The notes under the pieces: model-generated
What the model saw: only the letters and a program-made list of their open reading frames with translations
Databases searched by the model: none
What the model was told of the DNA's origin: nothing
Made by a program: the position numbers and the translations under genes
Shown here: positions 55,394 to 64,000 of the stretch, one piece after another
Layout of the letters: each line of letters starts with the position of its first letter
How positions within the stretch are numbered: position 1 is the stretch's first letter
Origin: Lachnospiraceae bacterium
GTDB taxonomy: Bacteria; Bacillota; Clostridia; Lachnospirales; Lachnospiraceae
NCBI GenBank assembly: GCA_902363135.1
Contig: CABIZF010000001.1
Coordinates: 496,001-560,000, forward strand
Direction of reading: 5' to 3'
Length of the DNA: 64,000 nucleotides

Positions 55394-55422
55394 TTGTCCC
55401 CTGTAAGAATTTGGGTTATAAT
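55394..55422 (+). promoter_or_regulatory. Promoter of pta
   Basis: TTGTCC at 55394-55399, 17-bp spacer, perfect TATAAT at 55417-55422. Confidence 0.75.
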
Positions 55423-55510
55423 CGGTATAGCTGAAAAAGATAGCCGCACTCTGTTATCGTGAAAAGATGGCGGGCGCAGTTACAATACAAGCGAAAGGAG
55501 TCCATGAATC

Positions 55511-56506
55511 ATGGCAATTATTGATGTTCTGAAAGAGAAAGCAAAAGCAGACAAAAAGACGATTGTATTACCGGAGAGCGAAGACAGAAGAACCTATGAG
55601 GCTGCCGCGAAGATCCTGAAGGAAGGCATCGCGAATATTATACTGGTAGGTACGGATGAGGACGTGAAGAAGCACGGAGAAGGCCTTGACCTGACCGGTA
55701 TCCAGGTAGTAGATCCGGCTACCTCTGACAAGACAGCAGCATATATTGACAAGCTCGTTGAGCTCAGATCCAAAAAGGGTATGACTCCGGAGCAGGCAAA
55801 AGAGATTCTTCTGAATCAGTATCTTTACTATGGTGTTATGATGGTAAAGATGGGCGATGCAGACGGAATGGTTTCAGGTGCATGCCACTCTACCGCAGAT
55901 ACTTTAAGACCGTGTCTGCAGATTCTGAAGACAAAGCCGGGTACAAAGCTTGTATCCGCATTCTTCCTGATGGAAGTTCCGAACTGTGAGTTTGGCGAGA
56001 ATGGTACATTCGTGTTTGCTGACTGCGGACTGAATCAGGATCCGAATCCGGAAGAGCTGGCAGCGATTGCAGCATCTTCGGCCGAGTCCTTCCGTTCCCT
56101 CGTTGGAGCAGAGCCGAAGGTAGCATTCCTTTCCCACTCCACAAAGGGAAGCGCAAAGCATGCACTGGTAGACAAAGTCGTAGAGGCTACGAAGATTGCA
56201 AGAGAGCAGAATCCGGACCTTAAGCTGGATGGTGAGATGCAGCTTGACGCGGCGATCGTTCCGAGTGTAGGTGAGGCAAAGGCTCCGGGCAGCGAAGTGG
56301 CAGGTCATGCAAATGTCCTGATTTTCCCGAACCTGGATGCAGGCAACATCGGTTACAAGCTCGTTCAGAGACTGGCAAAGGCAGAAGCATACGGCCCGGT
56401 TACCCAGGGTATCGCAGCTCCGGTCAACGATCTGTCCCGTGGATGCTCCGCAGACGATATCGTAGGCGTTGTAGCAATCACTGCAGTTCAGTGCCAGAAC
56501 AAATAA
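55511..56506 (+). CDS. pta: Phosphate acetyltransferase
   Basis: A 331-residue short-form phosphotransacetylase, converting acetyl-CoA and phosphate to acetyl phosphate, the first step of ATP-yielding acetate formation. Conserved segments are IVLPESEDRRTYEAA, DADGMVSGACHSTADTLRP, LSHSTKGSAKH and ANVLIFPNLDAGNIGYKLVQRLA. The start at 55511 lies 10 bases after AAAGGAG; the ATG at 55504 is out of frame. Acetate kinase follows, but is separated by a terminator and 520 bases of structured repeats. Confidence 0.97.
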   Translation: MAIIDVLKEKAKADKKTIVLPESEDRRTYEAAAKILKEGIANIILVGTDEDVKKHGEGLDLTGIQVVDPATSDKTAAYIDKLVELRSKKGMTPEQAKEILLNQYLYYGVMMVKMGDADGMVSGACHSTADTLRPCLQILKTKPGTKLVSAFFLMEVPNCEFGENGTFVFADCGLNQDPNPEELAAIAASSAESFRSLVGAEPKVAFLSHSTKGSAKHALVDKVVEATKIAREQNPDLKLDGEMQLDAAIVPSVGEAKAPGSEVAGHANVLIFPNLDAGNIGYKLVQRLAKAEAYGPVTQGIAAPVNDLSRGCSADDIVGVVAITAVQCQNK

Positions 56507-56529
56507 GTAATACATAATCAAAAAAGAGC

Positions 56530-56572
56530 AAAGCGGACATCCGCGCTCCCCGATCGGGCCGGTGTCCGCTTT
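56530..56572 (+). terminator. Hairpin terminator after pta
   Basis: AAAGCGGACA (56530-56539) pairs perfectly with TGTCCGCTTT (56563-56572). A second perfect stem, CTGTCCGG/CCGGACAG, follows at 56578-56600. The U-tract is weak (TTT), so readthrough is possible. Confidence 0.7.
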
Positions 56573-56621
56573 CCTTCCTGTCCGGATTTCTTCCGGACAG
56601 AAGTCGTCAAGACAATATTTT

Positions 56622-56740
56622 AACCGAATCAAGCAAGTTCCCTGCTTCAATTGCGCAAAGCCATAAGCAGTGGGTTGGGACTTGCTTGTATCAGGAGTGG
56701 TGCAAGCCACTCCTGATAAGCTGCAAAGCAGCATTCGGTT
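56622..56740 (+). repeat. Four-way-junction repeat, copy 1 (pta-ackA)
   Basis: AACCGAAT (56622-56629) pairs with ATTCGGTT (56733-56740) and closes three arms with almost no unpaired bases between them. Arm 1: CAAGCAAGTTCCC (56630-56642) with GGGACTTGCTTG (56677-56688), one bulged T; inside it TGCTT/AAGCA. Arm 2: TATCAGGAGTGG (56689-56700) with CCACTCCTGATA (56707-56718), perfect 12 bp. Arm 3: GCTGC-AAA-GCAGC (56720-56732). Only A56719 is unpaired at the junction. The core ATGAGCAAGTAGCGAAGC follows directly. Confidence 0.9.
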
Positions 56741-56778
56741 ATGAGCAAGTAGCGAAGCGGATTGCGAATATCCACTTT
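56741..56778 (+). repeat. Core module between the two junction repeats
   Basis: ATGAGCAAGTAGCGAAGCGGATTGCGAATATCCACTTT in two parts: ATGAGCAAGTAG, then AAGCGGAT pairing with ATCCACTT over seven of eight positions. It is the segment shared by all family members in the window. Confidence 0.85.
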
Positions 56779-56980
56779 AACCGAATCAAGCAAGTCCCTG
56801 CTTCAATTGCGCAAAGTCATAAGCAGTGGGTTGGGACTTGCTTGTATTAGGAGTGGTGCAAGCCACTCCTGATAAGCTGCAAAGCAGCATTCGGTTATGA
56901 CATATCATAAGGAGGGGCCCGCTTGCGGGAAGATTCCTTGTGATCCTGCAAGTAGCGAAGCGGATTGCGAATATCCGCTT
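56779..56980 (+). repeat. Four-way-junction repeat, copy 2, with downstream hairpin modules
   Basis: AACCGAAT (56779-56786) to ATTCGGTT (56889-56896) repeats copy 1 with three changes. It lacks the bulged T, so arm 1 is a perfect 12-bp stem (CAAGCAAGTCCC). It has a C to T change in the arm 1 loop and a C to T in arm 2 that turns a C-G pair into U-G. Downstream, TCATAAGGA pairs with TCCTTGTGA around CCCGC-TT-GCGGG. AAGCGGAT pairs with ATCCGCTT (to 56980). The ackA ribosome site lies about 30 bases further. No promoter is visible between pta and ackA. Confidence 0.88.
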
Positions 56981-57026
56981 AACAAAATGAAAAAGCTTTA
57001 TTAAAAAGATTTAGGAGGATATAAAG

Positions 57027-58220
57027 ATGAACGTATTAGTTGTCAACTGCGGAAGCTCATCCCTGAAATTCCAGCTGATCAACTCTGACACAGAGGCAGT
57101 AGCTGCAAAAGGACTTTGCGAGCGTATCGGACTGGATGGAAGACTGGTATATCAGCCGGCTGGCGGGGAAAAGGAGATCACCGAGGCTCCGATGCCGACA
57201 CATACCGAGGCAATTCGGATGGTATTGGATGCACTGGTAAATCCGAAGACAGGTGTATTGAAGAGCCTGGATGAGGTAGAGGCGATTGGTCACCGCGTAC
57301 TGCACGGTGGTTCTAAGATCACACAGTCCGTTGTCATCGACGATGAGGTTATTTCCGTTATCGACGAGTGCTGCGACCTTGGACCGCTGCACAATCCGGC
57401 GAACCTGATGGGTATCCGTGCATGTATGGAGCTGATGCCGGGCAAGCCGAACGTAGCAGTATTTGATACCGCATTCCATCAGACAATGCCGGCAAAGGCA
57501 TATCGTTATGCGATCCCGACCAAATTCTATGAGAAGTATGCAGTACGGAAGTATGGTTTCCACGGCACTTCTCACAGCTTTGTTTCCAAGGAGACGATCA
57601 AGTTCCTTGGCCTGGACAAGGACAATTCCAAAGTTATCGTCTGCCACCTTGGCAACGGCGCATCCATCAGTGCAGTAGAGAATGGAAAGTGTGTAGATAC
57701 ATCTATGGGTCTGACTCCGTTGGAGGGCCTTGTGATGGGTACCCGTTCCGGTGATCTGGATCCGGCTGTTGTAGAGTTTGTCTGCAAGAAGGAGAACATC
57801 GACGTATCCGAGATGCTTCGCATCCTGAACAAAGAGTCTGGCGTAATGGCACTGTCCAACGGTCTGTCCAGTGACTTCCGTGATCTTGAGGAAGCAATGG
57901 AGCAGGGCAATGAGGATGCAGCTCTGGCAATTGATGCATTCTGCTATCGTGTTGCAAAGTACGTAGGTTCTTACGTTGCGGCAATGAACGGCGTAGATGC
58001 GATCACATTTACCGGTGGTATCGGCGAGAATGCCGGTCTGGTTCGTGGAAAGGTACTTTCCTACCTTGGATATCTCGGCATCAAGATGGATGAGAAGATG
58101 AATGAGAAGCGCGGTGAGAATTTTGTGCTGTCTACAGCTGATTCTGCGGTAAAGGTAGCGGTGATCCCGACCAACGAGGAGCTGGCAATCTGCCGCGAGA
58201 CTGTAGAACTGGTAAAATAA
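57027..58220 (+). CDS. ackA: Acetate kinase
   Basis: A 397-residue acetate kinase that makes ATP and acetate from acetyl phosphate. Family motifs: N-terminal VVNCGSSSLKFQL, phosphate motif GHRVLHGG, VFDTAFHQTMP, KYGFHGTSHSFV, HLGNGASI, MGTRSGDLDP and FTGGIGENAG. The length is typical. The ribosome site AGGAGG is strong. With pta it forms the acetate pathway, but the two genes are separated by the structured repeats, so their expression may differ. Confidence 0.98.
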   Translation: MNVLVVNCGSSSLKFQLINSDTEAVAAKGLCERIGLDGRLVYQPAGGEKEITEAPMPTHTEAIRMVLDALVNPKTGVLKSLDEVEAIGHRVLHGGSKITQSVVIDDEVISVIDECCDLGPLHNPANLMGIRACMELMPGKPNVAVFDTAFHQTMPAKAYRYAIPTKFYEKYAVRKYGFHGTSHSFVSKETIKFLGLDKDNSKVIVCHLGNGASISAVENGKCVDTSMGLTPLEGLVMGTRSGDLDPAVVEFVCKKENIDVSEMLRILNKESGVMALSNGLSSDFRDLEEAMEQGNEDAALAIDAFCYRVAKYVGSYVAAMNGVDAITFTGGIGENAGLVRGKVLSYLGYLGIKMDEKMNEKRGENFVLSTADSAVKVAVIPTNEELAICRETVELVK

Positions 58221-58226
58221 AAATAC

Positions 58227-58255
58227 TTGACAAAACCTGTAAGGGCGGGTATAAT
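58227..58255 (+). promoter_or_regulatory. Promoter of yceD-rpmF
   Basis: Near-perfect consensus: TTGACA at 58227-58232, 17-bp spacer, TATAAT at 58250-58255. Confidence 0.9.
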
Positions 58256-58284
58256 CTATAAAGTGCGTTAAGGAGGAATACATT

Positions 58285-58782
58285 TTGCTGGATCTTACCG
58301 AAGTAATCTTGAACGATGGAAAGGTCATTCACCGTGAGGTGACGCTGGAGCTGACTTCGCTGAAGTATCGTTTTGGTGATTTTCAGATTCAGAAGGCGAC
58401 ACCGGTAGAGCTTACGATTGAGAATATCGGAGAGCGGAAGCTTTCTGTGAACGGGAAGGTACATCTTACTGTATGCATTCCGTGTGCGCGCTGTCTGGAG
58501 CCGACGGCTTCCGGACTGGACATTCAATTCGAAAACGAGCTGGATGTAAATGATGAAGATTATATTGAGGGCTATAGCCTGAATGTGGATCAGCTAGTTC
58601 ATGATGAGGCACTGCTTGTCTGGCCGGAAAGAGTACTTTGCCGGAAGGACTGTAAAGGTCTGTGCAGCACCTGTGGACAGAATCTGAATCATGGATCCTG
58701 CAGTTGCAGACCGACAGACCTTGACCCCAGAATGGCAAAGATCCTTGATATATTCAGTCAGGCAGGAAATGGCAAAGGCTGA
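58285..58782 (+). CDS. yceD: YceD family (DUF177) protein
   Basis: A 165-residue DUF177 protein, starting with TTG at 58285 behind AAGGAGG. It has the usual Cys pairs CIPCARCLEP and CRKDCKGLCSTCGQNLNHGSCSC, likely zinc-binding. YceD has been linked to 23S rRNA maturation and is almost always next to rpmF, as here (77 bases upstream). Confidence 0.92.
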   Translation: MLDLTEVILNDGKVIHREVTLELTSLKYRFGDFQIQKATPVELTIENIGERKLSVNGKVHLTVCIPCARCLEPTASGLDIQFENELDVNDEDYIEGYSLNVDQLVHDEALLVWPERVLCRKDCKGLCSTCGQNLNHGSCSCRPTDLDPRMAKILDIFSQAGNGKG

Positions 58783-58858
58783 TTTCTGCCGGGGAGCGCA
58801 GTATATCTGCAGCTTCTGAATGAATTATGATAAATTACGGCTTTAAGGAGGTGTTATC

Positions 58859-59041
58859 ATGTCTATCTGTCCGAAGAATAAAACTTCCAAAGCAAGAAGA
58901 GACAAGAGAAGAGCAAACTGGAAAATGACTGCTCCGAATCTTGTAAAGTGCAGCAAGTGTGGAGCACTGATGCTTCCGCACAGAGTCTGCAAGGCTTGCG
59001 GAACTTACAACAAGAAAGAGATCATTCCAGTAGAGGATTAA
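58859..59041 (+). CDS. rpmF: 50S ribosomal protein L32
   Basis: A 60-residue L32 with the zinc-binding cysteines CSKCGALMLPHRVCKACG, the zinc-containing (C+) form. The basic N-terminus SICPKNKTSKARRDKRRANWKM is typical. The ribosome site AAGGAGG is strong. A terminator follows. Confidence 0.97.
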   Translation: MSICPKNKTSKARRDKRRANWKMTAPNLVKCSKCGALMLPHRVCKACGTYNKKEIIPVED

Positions 59042-59077
59042 TTCCGACAAGGTATTTCGTTTTCTACGGAAGGCATG

Positions 59078-59123
59078 AGGTCTGTCGCAGAAGGAACTGT
59101 TCTTCTGTGACAGACCTTTTTTC
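59078..59123 (+). terminator. Strong terminator of yceD-rpmF
   Basis: A 16-bp stem (AGGTCTGTCGCAGAAG with CTTCTGTGACAGACCT, one G-U) is followed by TTTTTT. Confidence 0.93.
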
Positions 59124-59136
59124 GTATAATTTTCTG

Positions 59137-59165
59137 TTGCTTTTTAGAATGATGTTTAGTATATT
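59137..59165 (+). promoter_or_regulatory. Promoter of plsX-acpP
   Basis: TTGCTT at 59137-59142, 17-bp spacer, TATATT at 59160-59165. I see no FapR-type or FabT-type operator here. Confidence 0.7.
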
Positions 59166-59193
59166 AAGTAATAGAAAAACAGGAGGAGACACT

Positions 59194-60210
59194 ATGAGCG
59201 AAATAGTCCGCGTTGTGGTAGACGCAATGGGCGGTGATAATGCGCCTGGAGAAATTGTAAAAGGAGCGGTTGCAGCTGCGAACAAGCATGAGGATATTCA
59301 TTTGATCCTTACCGGATTGAAGGATGCGGTAGAAAATGAACTAAAAAAGTATACCTATCCCGCCGACCGGATCGAGGTGGTGTCGACGACTCAGGTGATT
59401 GAGACGGCAGAGCCACCGGTTGCTGCGATTCGCACAAAGAAGGATTCTTCGATCGTAGTTGGACTGACCATGGTACGCCATGGACAGGCGGATGCATTTG
59501 TCTCGGCCGGAAGCACCGGTGCAGTACTGGTCGGTGGACAGGCGATCGTAGGAAGAATCAAAGGGATTGAGCGCCCGGCGCTGGCTCCGTTGATTCCGAC
59601 TGCGGACGGTGTGGCACTGCTGATTGACTGTGGAGCTAATGTGGATGCCCGTTCCTCTCATCTGGTACAGTTTGCAAAGATGGGTTCCATTTATATGGAG
59701 CATGTCGTAGGTGTGAAACGTCCCAGAGTCGGTATTGTGAATATCGGTGCAGAAGAAGAGAAGGGAAATGCGCTTGTAAAAGAGACCTTCCCTCTGCTGA
59801 AACAGTGTGACGACATTCATTTTACAGGCAGTATTGAAGCCAGGGAGATCCCGGCAGGTGCCTGTGATGTCGTTGTCTGCGAGGCATTTGTTGGCAATGT
59901 GATCCTGAAGCTGTATGAAGGTGTAGGCAGTGTCATGATCAGGAAGATCAAGGGCGGCCTGATGACAGACCTTCGGACGAAGCTTGGTGCACTGCTCATC
60001 AAGCCGGCATTGAAAAAAACTTTGAAGTCATTTGATGCCAGCGAGTATGGCGGAGCGCCGCTTCTTGGACTGAAAGGGCTGGTTGTCAAGACGCACGGCA
60101 GTGCAAAGGCCATTGAGGTCGAGCATTCTATTGATCAGTGTGTACAGTTCAAGCAGCAGCACATCAGCGAGAAGATTGAGAAAGCAATACACAAAAATGA
60201 TGAGATGTAA
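59194..60210 (+). CDS. plsX: Phosphate acyltransferase PlsX
   Basis: A 338-residue enzyme that makes acyl-phosphate from acyl-ACP for phospholipid synthesis. Conserved segments are [59 protein letters not shown] and [17 protein letters not shown] [15 protein letters not shown]. The start at 59194 follows AGGAGG; the open frame extending into rpmF is not used. acpP follows 17 bases downstream. Confidence 0.97.
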   Translation: MSEIVRVVVDAMGGDNAPGEIVKGAVAAANKHEDIHLILTGLKDAVENELKKYTYPADRIEVVSTTQVIETAEPPVAAIRTKKDSSIVVGLTMVRHGQADAFVSAGSTGAVLVGGQAIVGRIKGIERPALAPLIPTADGVALLIDCGANVDARSSHLVQFAKMGSIYMEHVVGVKRPRVGIVNIGAEEEKGNALVKETFPLLKQCDDIHFTGSIEAREIPAGACDVVVCEAFVGNVILKLYEGVGSVMIRKIKGGLMTDLRTKLGALLIKPALKKTLKSFDASEYGGAPLLGLKGLVVKTHGSAKAIEVEHSIDQCVQFKQQHISEKIEKAIHKNDEM

Positions 60211-60227
60211 TAAGGAGAGATGTAACG

Positions 60228-60458
60228 ATGGAATTTGAAAAATTGCAGGGAATTATTGCAGAGGTATTAAACGTGGATGCAGATGAGATTACGCCGGATA
60301 CTACATTTGTAGACGATCTCGGAGCAGATTCACTGGATGTTTTCCAGATCATTATGGGAATTGAGGAAGAGTTTGATATTGAGATTCCGCAGGAGAAGGC
60401 AGAGAAGATTGTTTCTGTCGGCGATGCGGCAGAGGCAATCAAGGCTGCAATCGGTTGA
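60228..60458 (+). CDS. acpP: Acyl carrier protein
   Basis: A 76-residue acidic carrier protein. The phosphopantetheine site is S35 in [20 protein letters not shown]. It carries growing fatty acids and delivers them to PlsX, encoded just upstream. The ribosome site AAGGAG is present. Confidence 0.98.
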   Translation: MEFEKLQGIIAEVLNVDADEITPDTTFVDDLGADSLDVFQIIMGIEEEFDIEIPQEKAEKIVSVGDAAEAIKAAIG

Positions 60459-60483
60459 ACATTATCGTAAAGAAGAGCTTAAG

Positions 60484-60510
60484 GAGGGGCTGCTGCAAGA
60501 GCCCCTCTTT
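60484..60510 (+). terminator. Terminator-like hairpin after acpP
   Basis: GAGGGGCT (60484-60491) pairs perfectly with AGCCCCTC (60500-60507). Only three T residues follow, so partial readthrough into rnc is likely. Confidence 0.65.
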
Positions 60511-60556
60511 CATCTGTAAAGGGACCTGTAAATTACGTCAGAAACGGAGAAACAAT

Positions 60557-61252
60557 ATGACAGAGACAAAAATAAAGGAACTGGAAAAACGAATCGGATA
60601 TGAGTTCCATGACATGAAGATGCTGATGACAGCGATGTGCCACAGCTCTTATGCGAATGAGCACCGTCAGAGACAGATCCATGACAATGAACGACTGGAA
60701 TTTCTCGGTGATGCCGTGCTGGAGGTATCGAGCAGTGATTTTCTCTTTCACCAGTATCCGGATATGCCGGAGGGAAAGCTGACAAAGCTGCGTGCGAGCA
60801 TTGTCTGTGAGCCGACGCTTGCACTGTGCGCGCGGGAGATTCATCTGGAGCAGTACCTGCTGCTCGGAAAAGGAGAGGAGCATACAGGCGGACGGTATCG
60901 GGATTCCATTATTTCCGATGCGATGGAGGCTTTGATCGGAGCTATTTATCTTGACGGTGGTTTTGCTAATGCAAAAGAGTTTGTGGAAAAATTTATCCTG
61001 ACGGATATTGAGCACAAGAAGCTCTTTTATGATAGCAAGACTATTCTGCAGGAAATCGTACAGCGTGATTTTAAGGAAGAAGAGATCCAGTATGTGATCA
61101 TCGGCGAAGAGGGGCCGGATCATGCAAAGCGCTTTGTTGTAGAGGTGCGGATCGGAGAGAAGAAAGCCGGGACAGGAAAGGGAAGCACCAAAAAGGCAGC
61201 GGAGCAGGAGGCGGCTTACCGCGCTATCATAGCACTGAAAGGGAATCATTAA
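60557..61252 (+). CDS. rnc: Ribonuclease III
   Basis: A 231-residue double-strand-specific RNase that processes rRNA precursors and structured RNAs. The catalytic domain has the signature NERLEFLGDAVLEV and the acidic DAMEALIGAIYLD. The double-stranded RNA-binding domain spans about 155-231 (DSKTILQEIVQRDF ... GKGSTKKAAEQEAA). The start at 60557 gives the usual length; the longer open frame begins inside the acpP terminator. smc follows 3 bases after the stop, a common rnc-smc linkage. The hairpin repeats in this window would be candidate substrates. Confidence 0.96.
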   Translation: MTETKIKELEKRIGYEFHDMKMLMTAMCHSSYANEHRQRQIHDNERLEFLGDAVLEVSSSDFLFHQYPDMPEGKLTKLRASIVCEPTLALCAREIHLEQYLLLGKGEEHTGGRYRDSIISDAMEALIGAIYLDGGFANAKEFVEKFILTDIEHKKLFYDSKTILQEIVQRDFKEEEIQYVIIGEEGPDHAKRFVVEVRIGEKKAGTGKGSTKKAAEQEAAYRAIIALKGNH

Positions 61253-61255
61253 TTT

Positions 61256-64000
61256 ATGTATCTGAAAAGCATCGAAGTACATGGCTTTAAATCGTTTGCA
61301 AATAAGATCCTGTTTCAGTTCCATAATGGAATCACGGCGATCGTCGGACCAAACGGGAGCGGAAAGAGCAACGTTGCGGATGCAGTGCGCTGGGTACTCG
61401 GTGAGCAAAGTGCAAAGCAGCTGCGTGGCGCAAGCATGCAGGATGTCATTTTTTCTGGAACAGAGCTGCGTAAGCCGCTTGGCTATGCCGCGGTGTCGAT
61501 TACACTGGACAATTCAGACCACAAGCTGGCGATCGCCTATGATGAGGTGACGGTCACGAGAAGGGTCTATCGTTCCGGGGAGAGTGAGTATCTGATTAAC
61601 GGTACGCAGGTTCGCTTAAAGGATATCAACGAGCTGTTTTATGATACGGGTGTCGGAAAAGAGGGATACTCAATTATCGGACAGGGCCAGGTCGAGAAAA
61701 TCATCAGCGGAAAGCCGGAAGAGCGCCGGGAGCTGTTTGATGAGGCGGCCGGCATCGTAAAATTTAAGCGCCGAAAATATGCAGCACAGAAAAAGCTCGA
61801 GGATGAGAAGCAGAATCTTGTGCGTGTCAACGATATTCTTTCAGAGCTCACAAGGCAGCTTGGACCGATGGAACGCCAGGCAGAGACAGCGCGCATTTAT
61901 TTAAAGAAAAAAGAAGAGCTGAAGACGCTGGATGTCAATCTGTTTTTGCTGGATTATGAGCGGATCGCAAAGGAATTAAAAGAGACCGGAGAAAAGCAGG
62001 CACAGGCGCAGGAAGAATTAGAGGAGACGAAGGAGCGCTACGAAAAGGCAAAGACGGAGTATGAGCAGCTCGAAGCAGAGCTGGAGGCGCTCACGCAGAC
62101 GCTTCAGGAGAAGCGAGACAGTGTGACGAGCGGCCAGCTGAAGAAGCAGCAGTTTGAGAGTCAGGTGCAGCTTCTGCAAGAGCAGATCAATACGGCCAGA
62201 GCAAGTGATACACACCTGAAAGCCCGGATCGAAGGAATTGATAAGGAGCTGGCGGAGAAAACCGTACAAAAGGATCGTGCACAATCAGAACGCAGTGACC
62301 GGAAGCAGGAGCTGGATGAGGCGAATGCGAAAGAACAGGCAGCTGCAGAGGCTCTGAATGCGGTGCAGGAGCAGATCGCCGGGCTGGATCAGGCGGTGGC
62401 ACAGGGAAAGAGTCGGATCATAGAGATCCTGAATGACCGTGCAACGATCAAAACACGGATGCAGCGGTTTGCGACGATGCTGGAGCAGGCGCAGATTAAT
62501 AAAGCCCGTGTGTCTCAGGAGGCATTGCGTCTGCGCAGTGAGGAGTCTGAGCAGGCAGAGACAATCAAAAAAGTAAAAGAAGAATATGAAGCGATCACCG
62601 GTCGAATTCATACACTGACTGAGCAGAGCGAGAAGACAAATGAACAGCTCAGTGAAAAACAGCAGCTTCTGACCGGCTATAATCAGTCGATCGAGAAGGA
62701 GCAGACGGAATATCATCGCAGTGCATCCCGCCTGGAATCCTTGCGGAATATTACGGAACGCTATGATGGCTATGGCAACAGTATTCGGCGTGTCATGGAG
62801 CAGAAGGAACGGGTGCCGGGCATTTACGGTGTCGTAGCGGATATTATCAAGGTCGAGAAGGCATATGAGATCGCAATCGAGACGGCGCTTGGCGGCAGCA
62901 TTCAGAATATCGTTACCGATACAGAGGAGACGGCGAAGCTGCTGATTGAATTTTTGAAAAAGAATAAATACGGGAGGGCGACCTTCCTGCCACTTTCCGG
63001 AATTTCCGGAAGAGGCGGAATCTCCAGTCCTCAGGCATTGCAGGAGCGGGGAGTCATTGGTCTGGCTTCGACGCTTGTACATGCAGATACAAGATATCAG
63101 GAGCTGATTGCTTATCTGCTCGGAAAGACGGTGGTTGTCGATAAGATCGACAATGCAATTGCTCTGGCACGGAAATATCGCCACTCTTTGCGGATTGTGA
63201 CGACGGATGGAGAGCTCTTAAGCCCGGGCGGTTCGATGAGCGGAGGTGCGTTCCGCAACTCAAGTAATCTGCTCGGACGTCGCCGGGAGATTGAAGATCT
63301 GGAGCGGCAGGTACAGAAGCACAAGGATGCCCTTCAGACACTGCAGATGCAGATCGATGCGTGTCGGTTGCAGAGAAATGCACTGCGAGAGGAGATCGTG
63401 CGGCAAAAGGATGAACTGCAGAAGGAATATCTGAAGCAGAATACCGCGAAAATGCGTTTAAAGGAGCAGCAGGCAAAGTCCGGGGATACGGCACAAGGCT
63501 ACGAGAGGATCCGTGCGGAGGCAAATGAGCTGGACTTCCAGATCGAGGAGATCAAGGAGGGGCAGGAAAAAGAAAAGCTGTTGCTTGCACAGTCAGAGAC
63601 GGAAGAGAAGGAGACGGAGGAGCAGATCGTGCTCCGACAGGAAGAGCTGGAGCAGGCGCGTGAAGAAGAAAAAGATCGTTTAGCTGCAAATGAAGAGATG
63701 CATCTGAAGCTGGCCGGACTGCGCCAGCAGGAGCAGTTCATCCGGGAGACGATCAACCGTCTGTCGGCAGAGTCCGGACGGCTGTTGATGGAAAAGGAGC
63801 AGTACGAGCAGGGCATCGCCGAGACAGCAGAGGATATTGCGGCAAAGCAGGCGCAGATTGCAGAGATTGAGCAGTCAATTGCGGATTCTGCAGGGCACGA
63901 GACAGCTCTGCGCGGCGAAATTGAGACGCTCACACAGGAAAAGGAGCAGAAGGATAAGGTTCATAAGCAGTTCTTTACGACACGTGAGGATCTGTCAGAA
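61256..64000 (+). CDS. smc: Chromosome segregation protein SMC (3' end outside window)
   Basis: Partial: 915 codons are present and the frame stays open to the window end. The N-terminal ATPase head has Walker [10 protein letters not shown] and [15 protein letters not shown] coiled coil runs from about residue 165 to 515. The hinge domain (about 518-655) starts near [14 protein letters not shown] and includes [10 protein letters not shown]. After GGSMSGGAF the returning coiled coil begins. The C-terminal head with Walker B is beyond the window. SMC compacts and segregates the chromosome with ScpA and ScpB. The ribosome site is weak, which suggests coupling to rnc. Confidence 0.97.
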   Translation, partial: MYLKSIEVHGFKSFANKILFQFHNGITAIVGPNGSGKSNVADAVRWVLGEQSAKQLRGASMQDVIFSGTELRKPLGYAAVSITLDNSDHKLAIAYDEVTVTRRVYRSGESEYLINGTQVRLKDINELFYDTGVGKEGYSIIGQGQVEKIISGKPEERRELFDEAAGIVKFKRRKYAAQKKLEDEKQNLVRVNDILSELTRQLGPMERQAETARIYLKKKEELKTLDVNLFLLDYERIAKELKETGEKQAQAQEELEETKERYEKAKTEYEQLEAELEALTQTLQEKRDSVTSGQLKKQQFESQVQLLQEQINTARASDTHLKARIEGIDKELAEKTVQKDRAQSERSDRKQELDEANAKEQAAAEALNAVQEQIAGLDQAVAQGKSRIIEILNDRATIKTRMQRFATMLEQAQINKARVSQEALRLRSEESEQAETIKKVKEEYEAITGRIHTLTEQSEKTNEQLSEKQQLLTGYNQSIEKEQTEYHRSASRLESLRNITERYDGYGNSIRRVMEQKERVPGIYGVVADIIKVEKAYEIAIETALGGSIQNIVTDTEETAKLLIEFLKKNKYGRATFLPLSGISGRGGISSPQALQERGVIGLASTLVHADTRYQELIAYLLGKTVVVDKIDNAIALARKYRHSLRIVTTDGELLSPGGSMSGGAFRNSSNLLGRRREIEDLERQVQKHKDALQTLQMQIDACRLQRNALREEIVRQKDELQKEYLKQNTAKMRLKEQQAKSGDTAQGYERIRAEANELDFQIEEIKEGQEKEKLLLAQSETEEKETEEQIVLRQEELEQAREEEKDRLAANEEMHLKLAGLRQQEQFIRETINRLSAESGRLLMEKEQYEQGIAETAEDIAAKQAQIAEIEQSIADSAGHETALRGEIETLTQEKEQKDKVHKQFFTTREDLSE

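Noticed and set aside
56622..56980. CRISPR array
   Set aside because: Only two long (about 118 bp), internally structured copies with a conserved spacer, and no cas genes nearby.
57057..58328. Long antisense open frame (423 codons) opposite ackA
   Set aside because: It mirrors the codon structure of a highly conserved enzyme gene, has no ribosome site and its product has no recognisable domain.
59137..59193. FapR-type operator at plsX
   Set aside because: A TTTAGTATATTAAGTA stretch looks vaguely similar but lacks the required inverted repeat.

Overview
This 64 kb window looks like the chromosome of a spore-forming, Gram-positive anaerobe of the class Clostridia, most likely a gut Lachnospiraceae. 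The pointers are cotJABC spore-coat genes, a zinc-type L32, NAD-dependent DNA ligase, pta/ackA acetate production, YesMN-type sugar sensing, Clostridia-style secreted proteins with TEAATEA tails, and host- or plant-glycan hydrolases. I do not assign a species. Sigma-A type promoters with 17-bp spacers and Gram-positive Shine-Dalgarno sites are clear throughout. I see no IS element, prophage or CRISPR array.

Layout. 1-9523: tRNA-Arg(CCG), a membrane SH3b protein, an RluF-type pseudouridine synthase, ligA, then a methionine block (metA of the acetyl-transferring type, metQ, metNI) and an M24 peptidase. 9556-15749: a NarL-type two-component system, whose kinase carries a frameshift, divergent from an ABC-2 type exporter; then a YoaK-like membrane protein. 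15944-26268: an AT-richer glycan utilisation island (YesM/YesN sensor-regulator, sugar-binding protein, two permeases, a GH63-like and a GH36 hydrolase) that lacks its own ATPase. 26353-28112: DegV protein and L25/Ctc. 28529-39706, all on the minus strand: a secreted OB-like protein, a complete sugar ABC importer with MsmX/UgpC-type ATPase, an orphan membrane protein, a mannitol-dehydrogenase family enzyme and LacZ. 39922-45590: cotJABC, a GH38 alpha-mannosidase and a DUF6062-like Cys-rich protein. 45764-64000: anti-sigma-like protein, polA-coaE-walJ, ACT/PFL pair, an NlpC/P60 wall hydrolase, tmcAL, pta, ackA, and the conserved yceD-rpmF-plsX-acpP-rnc-smc block; smc runs off the window end.

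The most unusual feature is not protein coding. A family of highly structured, mosaic intergenic repeats lies at 4213-4390, 6505-6647, 9556-9649, about 28311-28448 and 56622-56980, with a related element at 52335-52407. They share a core (ATGAGCAAGTAGCGAAG ... GGATTGCGAAT) around which different hairpin modules are inserted. Stem sequences differ between copies but pairing is kept, and most deviations from Watson-Crick pairing are G-U on one strand only, as expected for an RNA read in one orientation. Between pta and ackA two near-tandem copies each fold on paper into a nearly gap-free four-way junction. The core copies lie downstream of, and in the same orientation as, an upstream gene, and one supplies the C-terminus and stop codon of a response regulator. 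I do not recognise this family.
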